Assembly: GCF_900108305.1 (NCBI RefSeq)
Contig: NZ_FNUX01000011.1
Span: forward strand, 34,456 to 98,455
Source of the DNA: Nitrosomonas ureae
Lineage (GTDB): Bacteria; Pseudomonadota; Gammaproteobacteria; Burkholderiales; Nitrosomonadaceae
DNA length: 64,000 nucleotides
Reading direction: 5' to 3'
Shown in pieces: positions 16,427 to 26,428 of the stretch (position 1 is the stretch's first letter; each line of letters opens with the position of its first letter). A program made the position numbers and the translations under genes. The notes below the pieces were generated by a model that did no database searches, was not told the origin of the DNA, and worked only from the letters and a program-made list of their open reading frames with translations.

Positions 16427-18700
16427 GTGAAATTTAAGATGAAACTCCAGAACAATATTAAAATTATTCCGAAATACGCATTAATGTTTTTCGCTTCGCA
16501 GTTGATGACTTTTTTACTATCTATTGATAGCTATGCGCAATCCAAACAAGAGTCTTCAGGACAATCTGCTGCATCAGGCAACCCGCAACCCGCATCGGTT
16601 TCTGAACCTAAAACCGAATCTGAAAAAGCCGATCCACCTGTTTTTCCTATGGTTACAGTCGAAGGGAAGGCCGCTGATGAAATTGCCGGGTATGTAGCCA
16701 AGCGTAGTATCACCGCAACAAAGACGGATACGCCGATTCTGGAGATTCCACAATCAATTTCTGTGGTAACGCGCCATGAAATGGATATGCGAAGTGTGCA
16801 GAATTTTACCGAAGCCTTACGCTATGTTCCTGGTGTTACTGTTGATCAGTTTGGATTTGATGGCCGTGGCTTCGAGTATGTGCTGATGCGTGGTTTCAAC
16901 GGCAATCCGAATGCAAATTTTCGTGATGGATTGAGTAATGCAGCGCAAGGGTTATTTTTTAATTCTTTCATCACGGAAACCTATGGCTTAGAGCGAATTG
17001 ATGTGCTGCGCGGTCCTTCTTCAGTTATGTTTGGTCGCGGCGATGCCGGCGGTATCATCAATCGCGTTACTAAGAGGCCCAATGCTAATCCAGTGCGTGA
17101 AATTGAGTTTCAGTACGGAAATTTTGACCGTAAGCGGATTGCGGCTGATGTGGGTGCTGTCAGTAAGGATGGAACTATAATGTTTCGATTAGTCACAACG
17201 GCACTAGAGACTGATACGCAAGTCAGATATCCCAACACCGGTGGTGAACGTGCGCAGAATGAACGTTTTTATATTGCTCCATCAATAACCTGGCGTCCTA
17301 CAAATGCTACATCCATTACACTGATGGGTGACATACTTCATAATCGTAGTGGTTCATCGCCTTTTTACATTGCCGCGCCCGATGGCGGCTTCTCAAATGT
17401 ACTGCAAAGCGATCCGAAATTCGCACGATACAATACCAATCAATCCTCGTTCAGTTATCAAATTGAACATCATTTCAATGAATTTCTTACCGCACGTCAG
17501 AATTTTCGCTATACACAGCAAACGGGGCGTTTCCAGGATTTGTTTTCTACCGGATTCAATACGGTTGACCAACCTGCATTGGCTGACAGGGATGCTTATG
17601 CTACCAATGAGAGGTTGAGTCAGATTGTTCTTGATACGCATTTGCAAGCAAAACTTAATACCGGTCCGTTTAATCATACCGTGTTATTGGGGGCGGATTG
17701 GAATCAAACCAATGCCACTCTCAAATATTTCCAAGGTTACAACAATGGGTTTATTCCGCCTAGCATTGATATTTTGAATCCTGTTTATGGCGTACCGATT
17801 CCGCGCCCGGATGTGCTTGGGATAAATGCAAAACAAAGAATTGATCAACTGGGTTTTTATATTCAAGATCAAATACGTTATAACGAAAATTGGATTCTGA
17901 CGCTAAGCGGACGGTATGACAGAATTCATTCCAGGGATAATGATTTTTTAAGTGTTTCAACCACTAAAGTCAAAGATAGCGCATTTACCGGGCGGGCTGG
18001 TTTGACCTATCTGTTTTCAAATGGCATTGCGCCTTATTTCAGTTATTCACAATCTTTCTTGCCTCAAGCCGGGTTTGATTCCAGTGATAAACCTTTTGAT
18101 CCAACACGCGGTGAACAATTTGAGGCGGGCATCAAGTACCAACCTGTGGGAGGAAGGAGTTTATACACAGTTGCATTTTTTGATCTTTCCAAAACAAATG
18201 TTTTATCACGGGATCCAGCCGATGAAACGGGTTTTCGTTTTATGCAATTGGGCAAAGTAAGATCACGCGGGGTTGAACTGGAAGCCCGTGCTGAATTGTT
18301 GCGTGGTTTGAATATGATCGGTTCTTTTACTTATCATGATGTGGAAAACGTCAAGGATACCGATTTCAAAGGCAAGATGCCCGTGCAAGTGCCAACGACT
18401 ATGACATCCGGGTGGCTGGACTATTCCTTTGGAGCATTGGGCATCGACTGGTTGCGGGGATTTGGATTGGGTGGCGGGGTGCGTTATATCGGTAGAGTCT
18501 TTAATGAAGAACAAAATATAAGCTCAACGCCAGCATTTACATTATTCGATGCAACGCTACGCTATGAAAGAGGCCCCATGCTTTTTACCGTCAATGCCAG
18601 CAATATCTTTGATAATAGATATATCGCCTCGACATTTTTCGGTAGGCACTATCTAGGTACCGAACGCACGGTGATCGGTACGTTGGCTTTTAGATTCTAG
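16427..18700 (+). CDS. TonB-dependent siderophore receptor
   Basis: A 757-residue outer-membrane receptor. The signal peptide ends near SIDSYA, a Ser/Pro/Glu-rich linker follows, then the TonB box region (VTVEGKA) and the plug domain (TDTPILEIPQSISVVTR, YVPGVTVD, GFDGRGFEYVLMRGF, ERIDVLRGPSSVMFGRGDAG). The 22-strand barrel ends in FGRHYLGTERTVIGTLAFRF with the usual terminal Phe. It resembles the ferric-hydroxamate receptors (FhuE/FpvA/FoxA group) but lacks the N-terminal signalling domain, so it is not expected to act through an ECF sigma system. GTG at 16427 and ATG at 16439 are both possible starts; neither has a clear ribosome site. It most likely retrieves the siderophore made here. Confidence 0.92.
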   Translation: MKFKMKLQNNIKIIPKYALMFFASQLMTFLLSIDSYAQSKQESSGQSAASGNPQPASVSEPKTESEKADPPVFPMVTVEGKAADEIAGYVAKRSITATKTDTPILEIPQSISVVTRHEMDMRSVQNFTEALRYVPGVTVDQFGFDGRGFEYVLMRGFNGNPNANFRDGLSNAAQGLFFNSFITETYGLERIDVLRGPSSVMFGRGDAGGIINRVTKRPNANPVREIEFQYGNFDRKRIAADVGAVSKDGTIMFRLVTTALETDTQVRYPNTGGERAQNERFYIAPSITWRPTNATSITLMGDILHNRSGSSPFYIAAPDGGFSNVLQSDPKFARYNTNQSSFSYQIEHHFNEFLTARQNFRYTQQTGRFQDLFSTGFNTVDQPALADRDAYATNERLSQIVLDTHLQAKLNTGPFNHTVLLGADWNQTNATLKYFQGYNNGFIPPSIDILNPVYGVPIPRPDVLGINAKQRIDQLGFYIQDQIRYNENWILTLSGRYDRIHSRDNDFLSVSTTKVKDSAFTGRAGLTYLFSNGIAPYFSYSQSFLPQAGFDSSDKPFDPTRGEQFEAGIKYQPVGGRSLYTVAFFDLSKTNVLSRDPADETGFRFMQLGKVRSRGVELEARAELLRGLNMIGSFTYHDVENVKDTDFKGKMPVQVPTTMTSGWLDYSFGALGIDWLRGFGLGGGVRYIGRVFNEEQNISSTPAFTLFDATLRYERGPMLFTVNASNIFDNRYIASTFFGRHYLGTERTVIGTLAFRF

Positions 18701-18751
18701 GTAACGTGCGCTGGATTCGTATCATCGTCCCCCATTCTTTGGAGAATATTC

Positions 18752-19717
18752 ATGCCACTTGATGAGGATTTGGCGGCATTTCTTGAGCTTGTTGAGAAAA
18801 GCATAATTTGCGGGGAAAAAACCGTGATGCCTATGTTGGGACCTGAAAAGGCGCGATTGGATTACGACCTTTCAACACAGATACTGGATGCTTCCGGACC
18901 GGCCGTTGCGAGTGTGGCGGAAATTTCTATTCCGTGCCGTGACGGAGAATCAATTGATGCGCGGCTATATAAGCCAATCGAGTTTACGCAAGTTACAGAT
19001 CCCCGTCCGGTGTTACTCTATTTTCACGGGGGCGGGTACTGCATTGGCGGGCTTGAGTCGCACGATTCGCTGTGCCGGTCTTTGGCGGCATTGACACCTT
19101 GTTATGTGCTGAATGTGGCTTATCGCTTGGCACCAGAACATCGTTTTCCTACAGCAGTACATGATGCACAGGACGCCTATCAATGGATAATATCAACCGG
19201 AGCCGAATATTCTTTGGATCCAGTACGGTTGGCAGTGGGGGGCGATAGTGCCGGCGGAACATTGGCCACCGGATTGACGATTACCGCTCGGGAAGAAATG
19301 TGGCCACGACCAGTTTGTCAGATATTGCTCTATCCTTGTACAAGTGCTTGGCAGGATACCGAATCCCATCGGCGTTATGCGCAAGGGTATTTGCTTGAAG
19401 AAGCGACGTTGCAATGGATGTTTATGAATTACCTTCGCGATGAAGCCGATCGAACCGATTGGCGTTTTGCACCGCTGCAAGCGAGTAGTTTATGTAACCT
19501 TGCTCCCGTATTTTTGCTTCTGGCGGAATTCGATCCTTTACTGGACGAAGGAATCGAATATGCGAATAAAATGAAAGCCGCGGGTGTTTCTACTCGTGTC
19601 AAAATTTATCCTGGAATGATTCACGATTTCGCCCGCCTTGGAAACATTGTGAATGAGGCCCATCAAGTGCGAAAGGATATTGCGGATGTCCTCGCGAGTA
19701 CATTCTATTCAAAATAG
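18752..19717 (+). CDS. Alpha/beta hydrolase of the hormone-sensitive lipase family (possible siderophore esterase)
   Basis: A 321-residue esterase. The oxyanion-hole block FHGGGYCIGG, the nucleophile elbow GGDSAGG, the acid in EFDPLLDEG and the histidine in GMIHDF are all present in family order. There is no signal peptide, so it is cytoplasmic. TTTGGAGA precedes the ATG at a good distance. It lies between the receptor and the pump genes on the same strand. If the siderophore contains an ester bond, this enzyme could open it to free iron; that link is positional inference, and a general carboxylesterase is the alternative. Confidence 0.85.
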   Translation: MPLDEDLAAFLELVEKSIICGEKTVMPMLGPEKARLDYDLSTQILDASGPAVASVAEISIPCRDGESIDARLYKPIEFTQVTDPRPVLLYFHGGGYCIGGLESHDSLCRSLAALTPCYVLNVAYRLAPEHRFPTAVHDAQDAYQWIISTGAEYSLDPVRLAVGGDSAGGTLATGLTITAREEMWPRPVCQILLYPCTSAWQDTESHRRYAQGYLLEEATLQWMFMNYLRDEADRTDWRFAPLQASSLCNLAPVFLLLAEFDPLLDEGIEYANKMKAAGVSTRVKIYPGMIHDFARLGNIVNEAHQVRKDIADVLASTFYSK

Positions 19718-19770
19718 AAGTAAAACTGATGAAGAAGCATATTTTCTATTTAAAGATTGGATTAATTTAG

Positions 19771-21141
19771 GTGATTGGGGTATTTATTCGTTTGGCATTA
19801 TTTCTCATCTTGACGGGGTGCAATACTCTACCTCAGCGAGACCAGCAAGAAGTAGGCGCGAAGCTTCCGGATCAATGGAGTGAGGGACAACCAGGGATCA
19901 GTCAAGCGATACCCGAACAATGGGTGGAAGTTTTTGATGATTTACAACTACGGGGTTTGATTAAAGCCGCTCTGGCCAATAATTATGAACTGAAGGCGGC
20001 TGCGGCACGAGTGGATGCGGCTATTGCGCAGGCAAGGATTGATGGATCAGGGCGCTGGCCGCAAATCTTCTTTAGCGCCGATCACCAGCAGGTGCAGATA
20101 CGCGAGGCGGGTTTTGGTTCGTCGAGATTTGGTGTATTTGAAGCGCTGTTTGGTGTTAGCTGGGAAGTGGATGTATGGGGGCGGATACGCGATTTCCAGC
20201 AAGCGGCGATGTCGGAAGCCGATGCCACCCATACCGATTTCTATGGCGTACGATTGTCTCTGGCAGCGCGAGTGACACAAAGCTATTTCGAATTAATTGA
20301 AGCGAAATTGCAGGCGGCAGTGGTCGAGCAATCGATCAAAGACCGTACCGTCATTGCCGACCTGGTGCGCGGGCGCTTCCAACGCGGCTTGGTGCGTGGC
20401 TTGGATCTGCGTTTGGCACTGACTGATCTGGCCAATGCGGAAGCAGAACTGAAAAGAACTCGTAACCGGATTCAAGCCACTGCGCGCCGTTTGGAAATTT
20501 TGCTGGGCCGTTATCCGCAAGGAGACGAGCTGCAAGCAACTACTTTGCCTTCTTTGCCTGGCGTTATTGCAGCGGGATTGCCCGCCGAGCTACTGGAACG
20601 CAGGCCTGATGTGGCCGCTGCATTCAGCCGCTTGCAAGCAGCGGATTTTCGTGCTTCAAGCTCAAGAAAATTACGCCTGCCGCGCATTACACTCACTGCG
20701 GCAGGTGGCACACGCAGTACGGATCTAACCGAACTGGTTGACCCCAGATCAGTGGCTTGGAACGTGTTTGCGGGGCTTATGCAACCCCTGTTCACGGGCG
20801 GGCGGATCGAAGGCGAAATCTTCCGTAATCAAGCACGTGCAGAGGAAGCTTTGAATCTCTACAAAAATACCGCGCTCAATGCTTTCCGCGAAGTAGAACA
20901 GGCTCTGGCAGCTGAAGAATGGTTGCGGGAGCAAGAAGTCTCGCTCAGGAAGGCAGTTGAACAAACCGAAGCGAGCCAGAAGCTGGCGGTTTATTCCTAT
21001 CGCAATGGCCTGATTCAAATCCTTACGCTGCTCGATAGTTACCGCAGCACCCTTATCGCGCAAAGCGCGTATCTGTCGATTACCCGGCAGCTACTCAGTA
21101 ACCGCATTAATCTTTACCTGGCATTAGGTGGAAATGTATAA
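19771..21141 (+). CDS. RND efflux outer-membrane lipoprotein, NodT/OprM type
   Basis: A 456-residue TolC-like channel. It begins at GTG 19771, giving a lipoprotein signal IRLALFLILTGC with Cys as the lipid site. Two OEP repeats follow (LIKAALANNYELKAAAARVD..., and LLERRPDVAAAFSRLQAADF with a second helical pair). This is the NodT group that works with RND pumps. It is followed 48 bases later by its adaptor and pump, forming a complete tripartite system within the siderophore locus. Confidence 0.9.
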   Translation: MIGVFIRLALFLILTGCNTLPQRDQQEVGAKLPDQWSEGQPGISQAIPEQWVEVFDDLQLRGLIKAALANNYELKAAAARVDAAIAQARIDGSGRWPQIFFSADHQQVQIREAGFGSSRFGVFEALFGVSWEVDVWGRIRDFQQAAMSEADATHTDFYGVRLSLAARVTQSYFELIEAKLQAAVVEQSIKDRTVIADLVRGRFQRGLVRGLDLRLALTDLANAEAELKRTRNRIQATARRLEILLGRYPQGDELQATTLPSLPGVIAAGLPAELLERRPDVAAAFSRLQAADFRASSSRKLRLPRITLTAAGGTRSTDLTELVDPRSVAWNVFAGLMQPLFTGGRIEGEIFRNQARAEEALNLYKNTALNAFREVEQALAAEEWLREQEVSLRKAVEQTEASQKLAVYSYRNGLIQILTLLDSYRSTLIAQSAYLSITRQLLSNRINLYLALGGNV

Positions 21142-21189
21142 AAGGCATGATACGGTGATCGCACGGCGCAATTTTATGACTACCGGCGT

Positions 21190-22380
21190 ATGAGGATGCG
21201 GAGCCAATTGCTCATCGCACTTTTGCTTGCGATTGCCGGGGTATTGACTGCCATTGCTATTGTCAGCTTTCCTCCTCAAGTCGATCAACAGGAAAATATT
21301 GTTAAACCTCCTCCGGTGCAGTTTATTAAGATAAAGCCGCAACGATTGCAGATGGACGTGCGTTCGCAAGGCCGTGTAATGGCGCAAACTGAAATAGATC
21401 TGGTGACGGGTGTCTCGGGTAATATCATTAAGGTTTCACCGGTATTTGTCAGTGGCGGATTTTTTAGCAAGGGCGATTTACTGGTTGCAATCGATCCGGC
21501 GGAATATGACTTACGCGTAGCCCAAGCGCAAGCCAGAGTGATGGAGGCGCAATATCAGTTGACACGGGAAGAGGCCGAGGCAGAGCAAGCCCATGATGAG
21601 TGGCAACAGTTGGGGCAGGGGGATCCGAATCCGCTGAGCTTGAGGATTCCGCAGCTGAAGGAAAAAAAAGCTAAGCTTGCGGCCGAACAAGAAGAATTGA
21701 GAAATGCTCGTTTGTTACGCCAACGTACAGACATAAAGGCGCCTTTTAACGGCCGGGTACGCAGCAAGGAAATCGGGCTGGGGCAATATATTGATGATGG
21801 CACTATCCTGGGCAGGATTTACAGCAGTGATATCGTTGAAGTGCGGTTGCCTATCAGTACGCACGAATTGGCTTTTATTGATTTCCCTGACTTACCTCAG
21901 CACAAACCATCCGCACAGCCGGCAATCGTGAAATTGGCGGCTAACTATCAAGGTCAACAGCAAATTTGGTCAGGAAAGATTGTGCGCAGCGAAGGTGTTA
22001 TTGATCAAGACACCGGAATGATCATCATCATTGCGCAGGTCACTGATCCTTTTGGGTTGGCAGTCAGGAAGAATCAATCTGCCGGGGAAAAATCACTTAC
22101 CTCCATCTTGCCGGTGGGTTTATTTGTAGAAGCAATTATTGAAGGACGCTGGTTTGATGATTTAGTCGTTATACCTGCCAATGCATTGTACAAGGAACAA
22201 CGCGTTGCGATCATTGATTCCGGGAATCGATTGCGATTCCGCAGTGTGGAGGTATTCAAGCGGGAGCGGGAACAGGTGATCATCAAAACCGGATTGAATG
22301 AAGGTGAGCGAGTACTGATAGCCGGACTTCATCACCCGGTTGAAGGGATGGAAGTTGTACCGGCTGAGTTTATTCCATGA
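21190..22380 (+). CDS. RND efflux periplasmic adaptor (membrane fusion protein)
   Basis: A 396-residue adaptor. An N-terminal membrane anchor (ALLLAIAGVLTAIAIVSF) is followed by a beta-barrel/lipoyl half (VSGNIIKVSPVFVSGGFFSKGDLLVAIDP), an alpha-helical hairpin rich in Glu/Gln (about 100-170), the second lipoyl half (TDIKAPFNGRVRSKEIGLGQYI), and beta-barrel and membrane-proximal domains. Its stop overlaps the pump start by 4 bases (ATGA at 22377). It links the NodT-type channel to the RND pump. Confidence 0.92.
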   Translation: MRMRSQLLIALLLAIAGVLTAIAIVSFPPQVDQQENIVKPPPVQFIKIKPQRLQMDVRSQGRVMAQTEIDLVTGVSGNIIKVSPVFVSGGFFSKGDLLVAIDPAEYDLRVAQAQARVMEAQYQLTREEAEAEQAHDEWQQLGQGDPNPLSLRIPQLKEKKAKLAAEQEELRNARLLRQRTDIKAPFNGRVRSKEIGLGQYIDDGTILGRIYSSDIVEVRLPISTHELAFIDFPDLPQHKPSAQPAIVKLAANYQGQQQIWSGKIVRSEGVIDQDTGMIIIIAQVTDPFGLAVRKNQSAGEKSLTSILPVGLFVEAIIEGRWFDDLVVIPANALYKEQRVAIIDSGNRLRFRSVEVFKREREQVIIKTGLNEGERVLIAGLHHPVEGMEVVPAEFIP

Positions 22381-25300
22381 AATTGATCGTCTGGTTTGCC
22401 AAGAATCCGATAGCCGCCAATTTCCTGATGCTGATCATTATCGCGGGTGGCGTGCTGGGTTTAACGATTTCTAAACGATATACGATTCCTCCTGCACCTC
22501 AGAATCAATTGAAGATAGAAATTGCTTATCCTGGTGCGAGTCCTGCAGAAATAGAGCAGGCGTTATGTATTCCGATTGAAGCGGCTGTGAATGATTTGGA
22601 AGGCATCCGGCATATCAATTCGGTTGCTGATCAGACAGAATGCGAAGTGATTGTAGAGTTTGATCCGGAGATTGACGCGGCACGCTTCCAGGCAAATGTA
22701 CAAGCCAGAATGGATCGCATCGCGGTTTTTCCGAAAGGAACCGAGAAATTAAAAATCGAGGAATTGAGTACTGAAAAAATTGCAGTGACAATCATGGTGC
22801 ATGGCGAAGTCGATAAACGTACTCTGATGCATCAACGCGATAAATTGCAGGCCATGCTGAGCAGACATCCAGATATTGGAAAACTAGTCGTTTGGCCAGT
22901 GTTACCTTATGAAATTTCGATTGAAATTACGGAATCCGATTTACGTCGTTATGGGTTAAGTTTTGAAGATATCGCTCAAGCTATTCGAGCTGCTTCCAAT
23001 AATATCCCTGCAGGAGAGCTTAAAAAATCGGATGGTAAATTATTATTAAGAAGTAAAAACCAAGCAGTGACGGTGGCTGATTTTGCTGCGATTAATCTGC
23101 GATCCGATCAGAATGGTGTGCGTTTGCTGCTTGGGGATATTGCGCAGATCCGTGAAACAGTGGACGAACAAGATGTTCTGGCAAGAATCGACGGTAAGTC
23201 GGCCGCGCCAATATACGTTATGACAAAAGACCGTATCACGACTACAGTGGAAGCGGTCAATGAAGTTATTGCGGAACTTTATCCTGAATTACCTGATGGT
23301 GTAGGCATAACGACTTGGGATGATTGGTCGAAATACTATGAGCAAAACATGTCGATGCTCATGTCTTCAGCTTTGTCCGGTTTTTGTCTGATCTTTCTGA
23401 TATTGGCATTAATCTTGCGATTCCGTCTGGCGCTTTGGGTAAGCAGCGGGATTCTGATATCGATCATGGGTGCTTTCTGGATGATGCCGATACTGGGTAT
23501 TTCATTGAATACCTATTCAATTGCGGCGTTAATTCTTGTATTGGGCATTGTGGTTGATGATGCTATTGTGGTAGGTGAGAATATCTATACCCATGAACAG
23601 CGAGGGTATATCGGCTTATCAGGAGCAATCAATGGAACGCTGGAAGTTGCTCCGTTAGTGATCATTATGGTGTTATCGACAATGATTGCTTTTATCCCCG
23701 GTATTTTTTTGCCCGGGATGAGCGGTCATTTGATGTATAACGTTTCAGCCGTGGTTATTTTAACGCTGATGTTCTCTATTTTGGAAGCGCTACTGATATT
23801 GCCTTCCCATTTGGCGGCATACTATAGCCCAAATGCCGATCAATCTCAGAATGGTTTGATGGTTTTTTTTAACGCACTCCGAAGAAAGGTCGATGCAGGG
23901 CTGCATTGGTTAATTAACAGCGTATATATTCCGACCCTTGGAGTATTATTGTGTTTTCGTTATATCACGTTATCAGTATTTGCCATTGTCCTATTGATTG
24001 CTATTGCACTGGTCTCTTCCGGGCGTGTTCAGAGTATTATGGACATGCCGGTGAGTGATTATTACGTGTTCGCTGTTCTTCAGCTGGCCCCAGGTACTCC
24101 GTTTGAGGTGGTCAATCATGAGGTGATGCGCCTGGAGCAGATAGCCAATGATATCCGGCTTGAATTGAATACGGAACTCGGGATCGATGCAACGACCCCA
24201 TTGAAAGATAGTTTCCAGCATATTATCGCAGTGATGCATGACAATTCCGGTTTTGTGGACATTGAAATAGCTATTGATGAACGTATTCGTTCGCGGGTCG
24301 ATAGCATCAAACAAAAATGGCAGGAGCGTTTTGGCGAACTTCCCGTTGATGCGACTTTATCTATCCAGACTTACTGGCCAAGAAATCTTGGGTTGCCAGC
24401 AACGCAATCGGCAAGCGCAATCGAATTGAAATTGATCGCACCAGATACAGCAAGTCAAAGCGCTGCTAGTGAGATACTCAAAACCAGGCTTTCTTCTTAT
24501 GCCGGAGTTCACAGCGTAACTGGCTCCATGCAAACTGGAAAGCCTGAATTGAATCTCAAATTAAAACCTGAAGCTGCACTCCACGGATTAACAATGAGAG
24601 ATCTGGGAGAGCAGGTACGCAGCGGTTTTCTGGGGCTCGAGGTGCAGAGATTCTTTCTTGAGCGTGATGAAGTTCGAGTGATGCTGCGCTTTCCTTCGGA
24701 ATATCGCCGCTCTGTGGATGATTTGAATCACATGCCGATAAAACTGGCTAATGGTAAAACCGTGCCTTTTTTTACGGTTGCAGAAGTGGAATATGCGCCA
24801 GGTTTTGTCAGTATTACTCGTCAGAATCGTGAACGTATACAACTGATCAGCGCAGAAGTGTATAAAGAGGAAGCGAGTGTTGAGGCTATTCTTGCTAGTT
24901 TGCGTACGAATGAAATTCCGAAACTGGAGGCGCAATACCCAGGGCTTAAAATTGAACCAGGTCAATCCAGGCAGAAGCAAGAAGAAACGATGTCAGCGTT
25001 GTGGGGTTATGGCGCATTAGCAATTCTCGGAATTTACGCACTTCTGGCGGTGCCGTTGCGTTCTTATGTACAACCGCTAATAATTATGCTGGCAATTCCA
25101 TTTGGTTTTATCGGTGCAGTATTAGGCCATTTGCTTTTGAATATACCGCTATCGTTGGAATCTTATGTGGCGTTGTTTGCGGTTGGAGGAATAGTTATTA
25201 ATGATAGTCTGATATTGGTTGCAAAAATCAATGAGATTTCACAAAATGATACATCAGTTCATAATGCTGTAATTTCTGCCGGCAAAGCACGATTTCGTGC

Positions 25301-25511
25301 AATATTCCTTATGACTACAACCACCTTCGTGGGATTGTTGCCGCTAATTAATGCACAAAGTTCAGATGCGGAAAAAATTATGCCGATGGTGGTCACCCTT
25401 GCATTTGGCATATTGTTCTCGTTTTTGGTTACTTTATTTCTAATACCAACCGCTTGTGCCATTTTAAAAGAAATATCTTATCAAAAGCCTATCCATAAGA
25501 TTTCCGGGTAG
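22377..25511 (+). CDS. RND efflux permease subunit (AcrB/HAE-like)
   Basis: A 1044-residue proton-driven pump of normal length with twelve predicted helices and two large periplasmic loops. It starts KLIVWFAKNPIAANFLML as in many environmental RND pumps. The paired aspartates in TM4 (LGIVVDDAIVVGENIY) needed for proton relay are present. The second half carries LFAVGGIVINDSLILV at the equivalent helix. The pump pairs with the adaptor and channel immediately upstream. Within a siderophore locus, a role in secreting the siderophore from the periplasm is reasonable, but general drug or metabolite efflux cannot be excluded. Confidence 0.92.
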   Translation: MKLIVWFAKNPIAANFLMLIIIAGGVLGLTISKRYTIPPAPQNQLKIEIAYPGASPAEIEQALCIPIEAAVNDLEGIRHINSVADQTECEVIVEFDPEIDAARFQANVQARMDRIAVFPKGTEKLKIEELSTEKIAVTIMVHGEVDKRTLMHQRDKLQAMLSRHPDIGKLVVWPVLPYEISIEITESDLRRYGLSFEDIAQAIRAASNNIPAGELKKSDGKLLLRSKNQAVTVADFAAINLRSDQNGVRLLLGDIAQIRETVDEQDVLARIDGKSAAPIYVMTKDRITTTVEAVNEVIAELYPELPDGVGITTWDDWSKYYEQNMSMLMSSALSGFCLIFLILALILRFRLALWVSSGILISIMGAFWMMPILGISLNTYSIAALILVLGIVVDDAIVVGENIYTHEQRGYIGLSGAINGTLEVAPLVIIMVLSTMIAFIPGIFLPGMSGHLMYNVSAVVILTLMFSILEALLILPSHLAAYYSPNADQSQNGLMVFFNALRRKVDAGLHWLINSVYIPTLGVLLCFRYITLSVFAIVLLIAIALVSSGRVQSIMDMPVSDYYVFAVLQLAPGTPFEVVNHEVMRLEQIANDIRLELNTELGIDATTPLKDSFQHIIAVMHDNSGFVDIEIAIDERIRSRVDSIKQKWQERFGELPVDATLSIQTYWPRNLGLPATQSASAIELKLIAPDTASQSAASEILKTRLSSYAGVHSVTGSMQTGKPELNLKLKPEAALHGLTMRDLGEQVRSGFLGLEVQRFFLERDEVRVMLRFPSEYRRSVDDLNHMPIKLANGKTVPFFTVAEVEYAPGFVSITRQNRERIQLISAEVYKEEASVEAILASLRTNEIPKLEAQYPGLKIEPGQSRQKQEETMSALWGYGALAILGIYALLAVPLRSYVQPLIIMLAIPFGFIGAVLGHLLLNIPLSLESYVALFAVGGIVINDSLILVAKINEISQNDTSVHNAVISAGKARFRAIFLMTTTTFVGLLPLINAQSSDAEKIMPMVVTLAFGILFSFLVTLFLIPTACAILKEISYQKPIHKISG

Positions 25512-25625
25512 ATTCTGCGGATGCAATCTTTATGATTATCCTGGAAAGATACTAAATTAATGGTTAAGCAAATAATCTTTGGAAATATTTTCCTTGCGAA
25601 ATAATACAAATAACAAGGAGGGATC

Positions 25626-26086
25626 TTGCGTAGATTTATTTCCCTGATTCATCGGTATGTTGGTTTGATCATGGCGGTTTTCTGCTGATTACCGGACTAA
25701 CAGGAGCAATATTGGCATGGTATCACGAGCTTGATGCTGTGCTAAATCCTCGGTTAATGCAAATCCAAGCGCCATCCCCAGATGCACAACCTTTAAATCC
25801 TTTTATTTTGCACGAACAGGTGAAAGTTCACTATCCGGATGCATGGGTAAATTTTAAACCGGTATCAATAGTAAATCATCAGTTCCAATTCCTGTTGCTA
25901 CTAATGTGCTATTTTTCACTATCTCGAATTCGAGGCATGCGAACTGCCGGTTCGAGGGCTTCAGGTGAATACATTGCTTCATTGTCTCAAGAAATCGAGT
26001 ACTCATTCAGCTGAATGTATGAGAGATCTTTTTATATTCCAGAAATATCAGGAGAAATTATTTCTAATCCAGAATTTAATTTATAG
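25626..26086 (+). pseudogene. Broken PepSY-TM gene (second copy in the locus)
   Basis: A GGAGG-preceded TTG opens RRFISLIHRYVGLIMAVF and stops at once. One T appears lost in the run near 25678. In the other frame it continues LLITGLTGAILAWYHELDAV, then NPRLMQIQAP and HYPDAWVNFKP, all typical of the N-terminal part of PepSY-TM proteins. Further shifts follow, and only a degenerate RDLF...GEIIS block and an in-frame stop at 26084 can be traced. The last three quarters of the protein are missing. The intact relative is at 10754-12004, so the locus once had two PepSY proteins. Confidence 0.8.
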
Positions 26087-26137
26087 GTTTTATGGTTTAC
26101 TGGAAACATTTCCAATGACCCAGTGAAGAGGCTTGCC

Positions 26138-26359
26138 ATGATGAAGAGTAAGTTATTGCATAATAATATCTATGATATAGATCCTGAAGCTATGAGCTTT
26201 GATGACGAAGATGCATTGGCTGATGGCATGATTCCAGATAGCCGGATTGCCAAACTTATTGATGAGTTGGAAACTGGTGATGATGATTTGTGTGTTGTGG
26301 AGGAATCTGAGATCGCAATAAAATCATTGGGGTTTCACCAATATTACAACTACGAGTAA
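26138..26359 (+). CDS. Small acidic protein, function unknown
   Basis: A 73-residue protein (start at ATG 26138, or the next ATG three bases on, with AGAGG a few bases upstream). It is strongly acidic in the middle (FDDEDALADG, ELETGDDDL) and ends in an aromatic stretch with two adjacent tyrosines. No membrane segment or known motif is seen. It stands alone between the PepSY pseudogene and the diguanylate cyclase. The clear ribosome site and clean frame favour a real gene; the product is not recognised. Confidence 0.5.
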   Translation: MMKSKLLHNNIYDIDPEAMSFDDEDALADGMIPDSRIAKLIDELETGDDDLCVVEESEIAIKSLGFHQYYNYE

Positions 26360-26428
26360 TGAGAGAATAATTCGATATAAACTCTCAGAGTGCTGCTGCT
26401 GATATTGGGGTATTTTTTTGTATTATTT

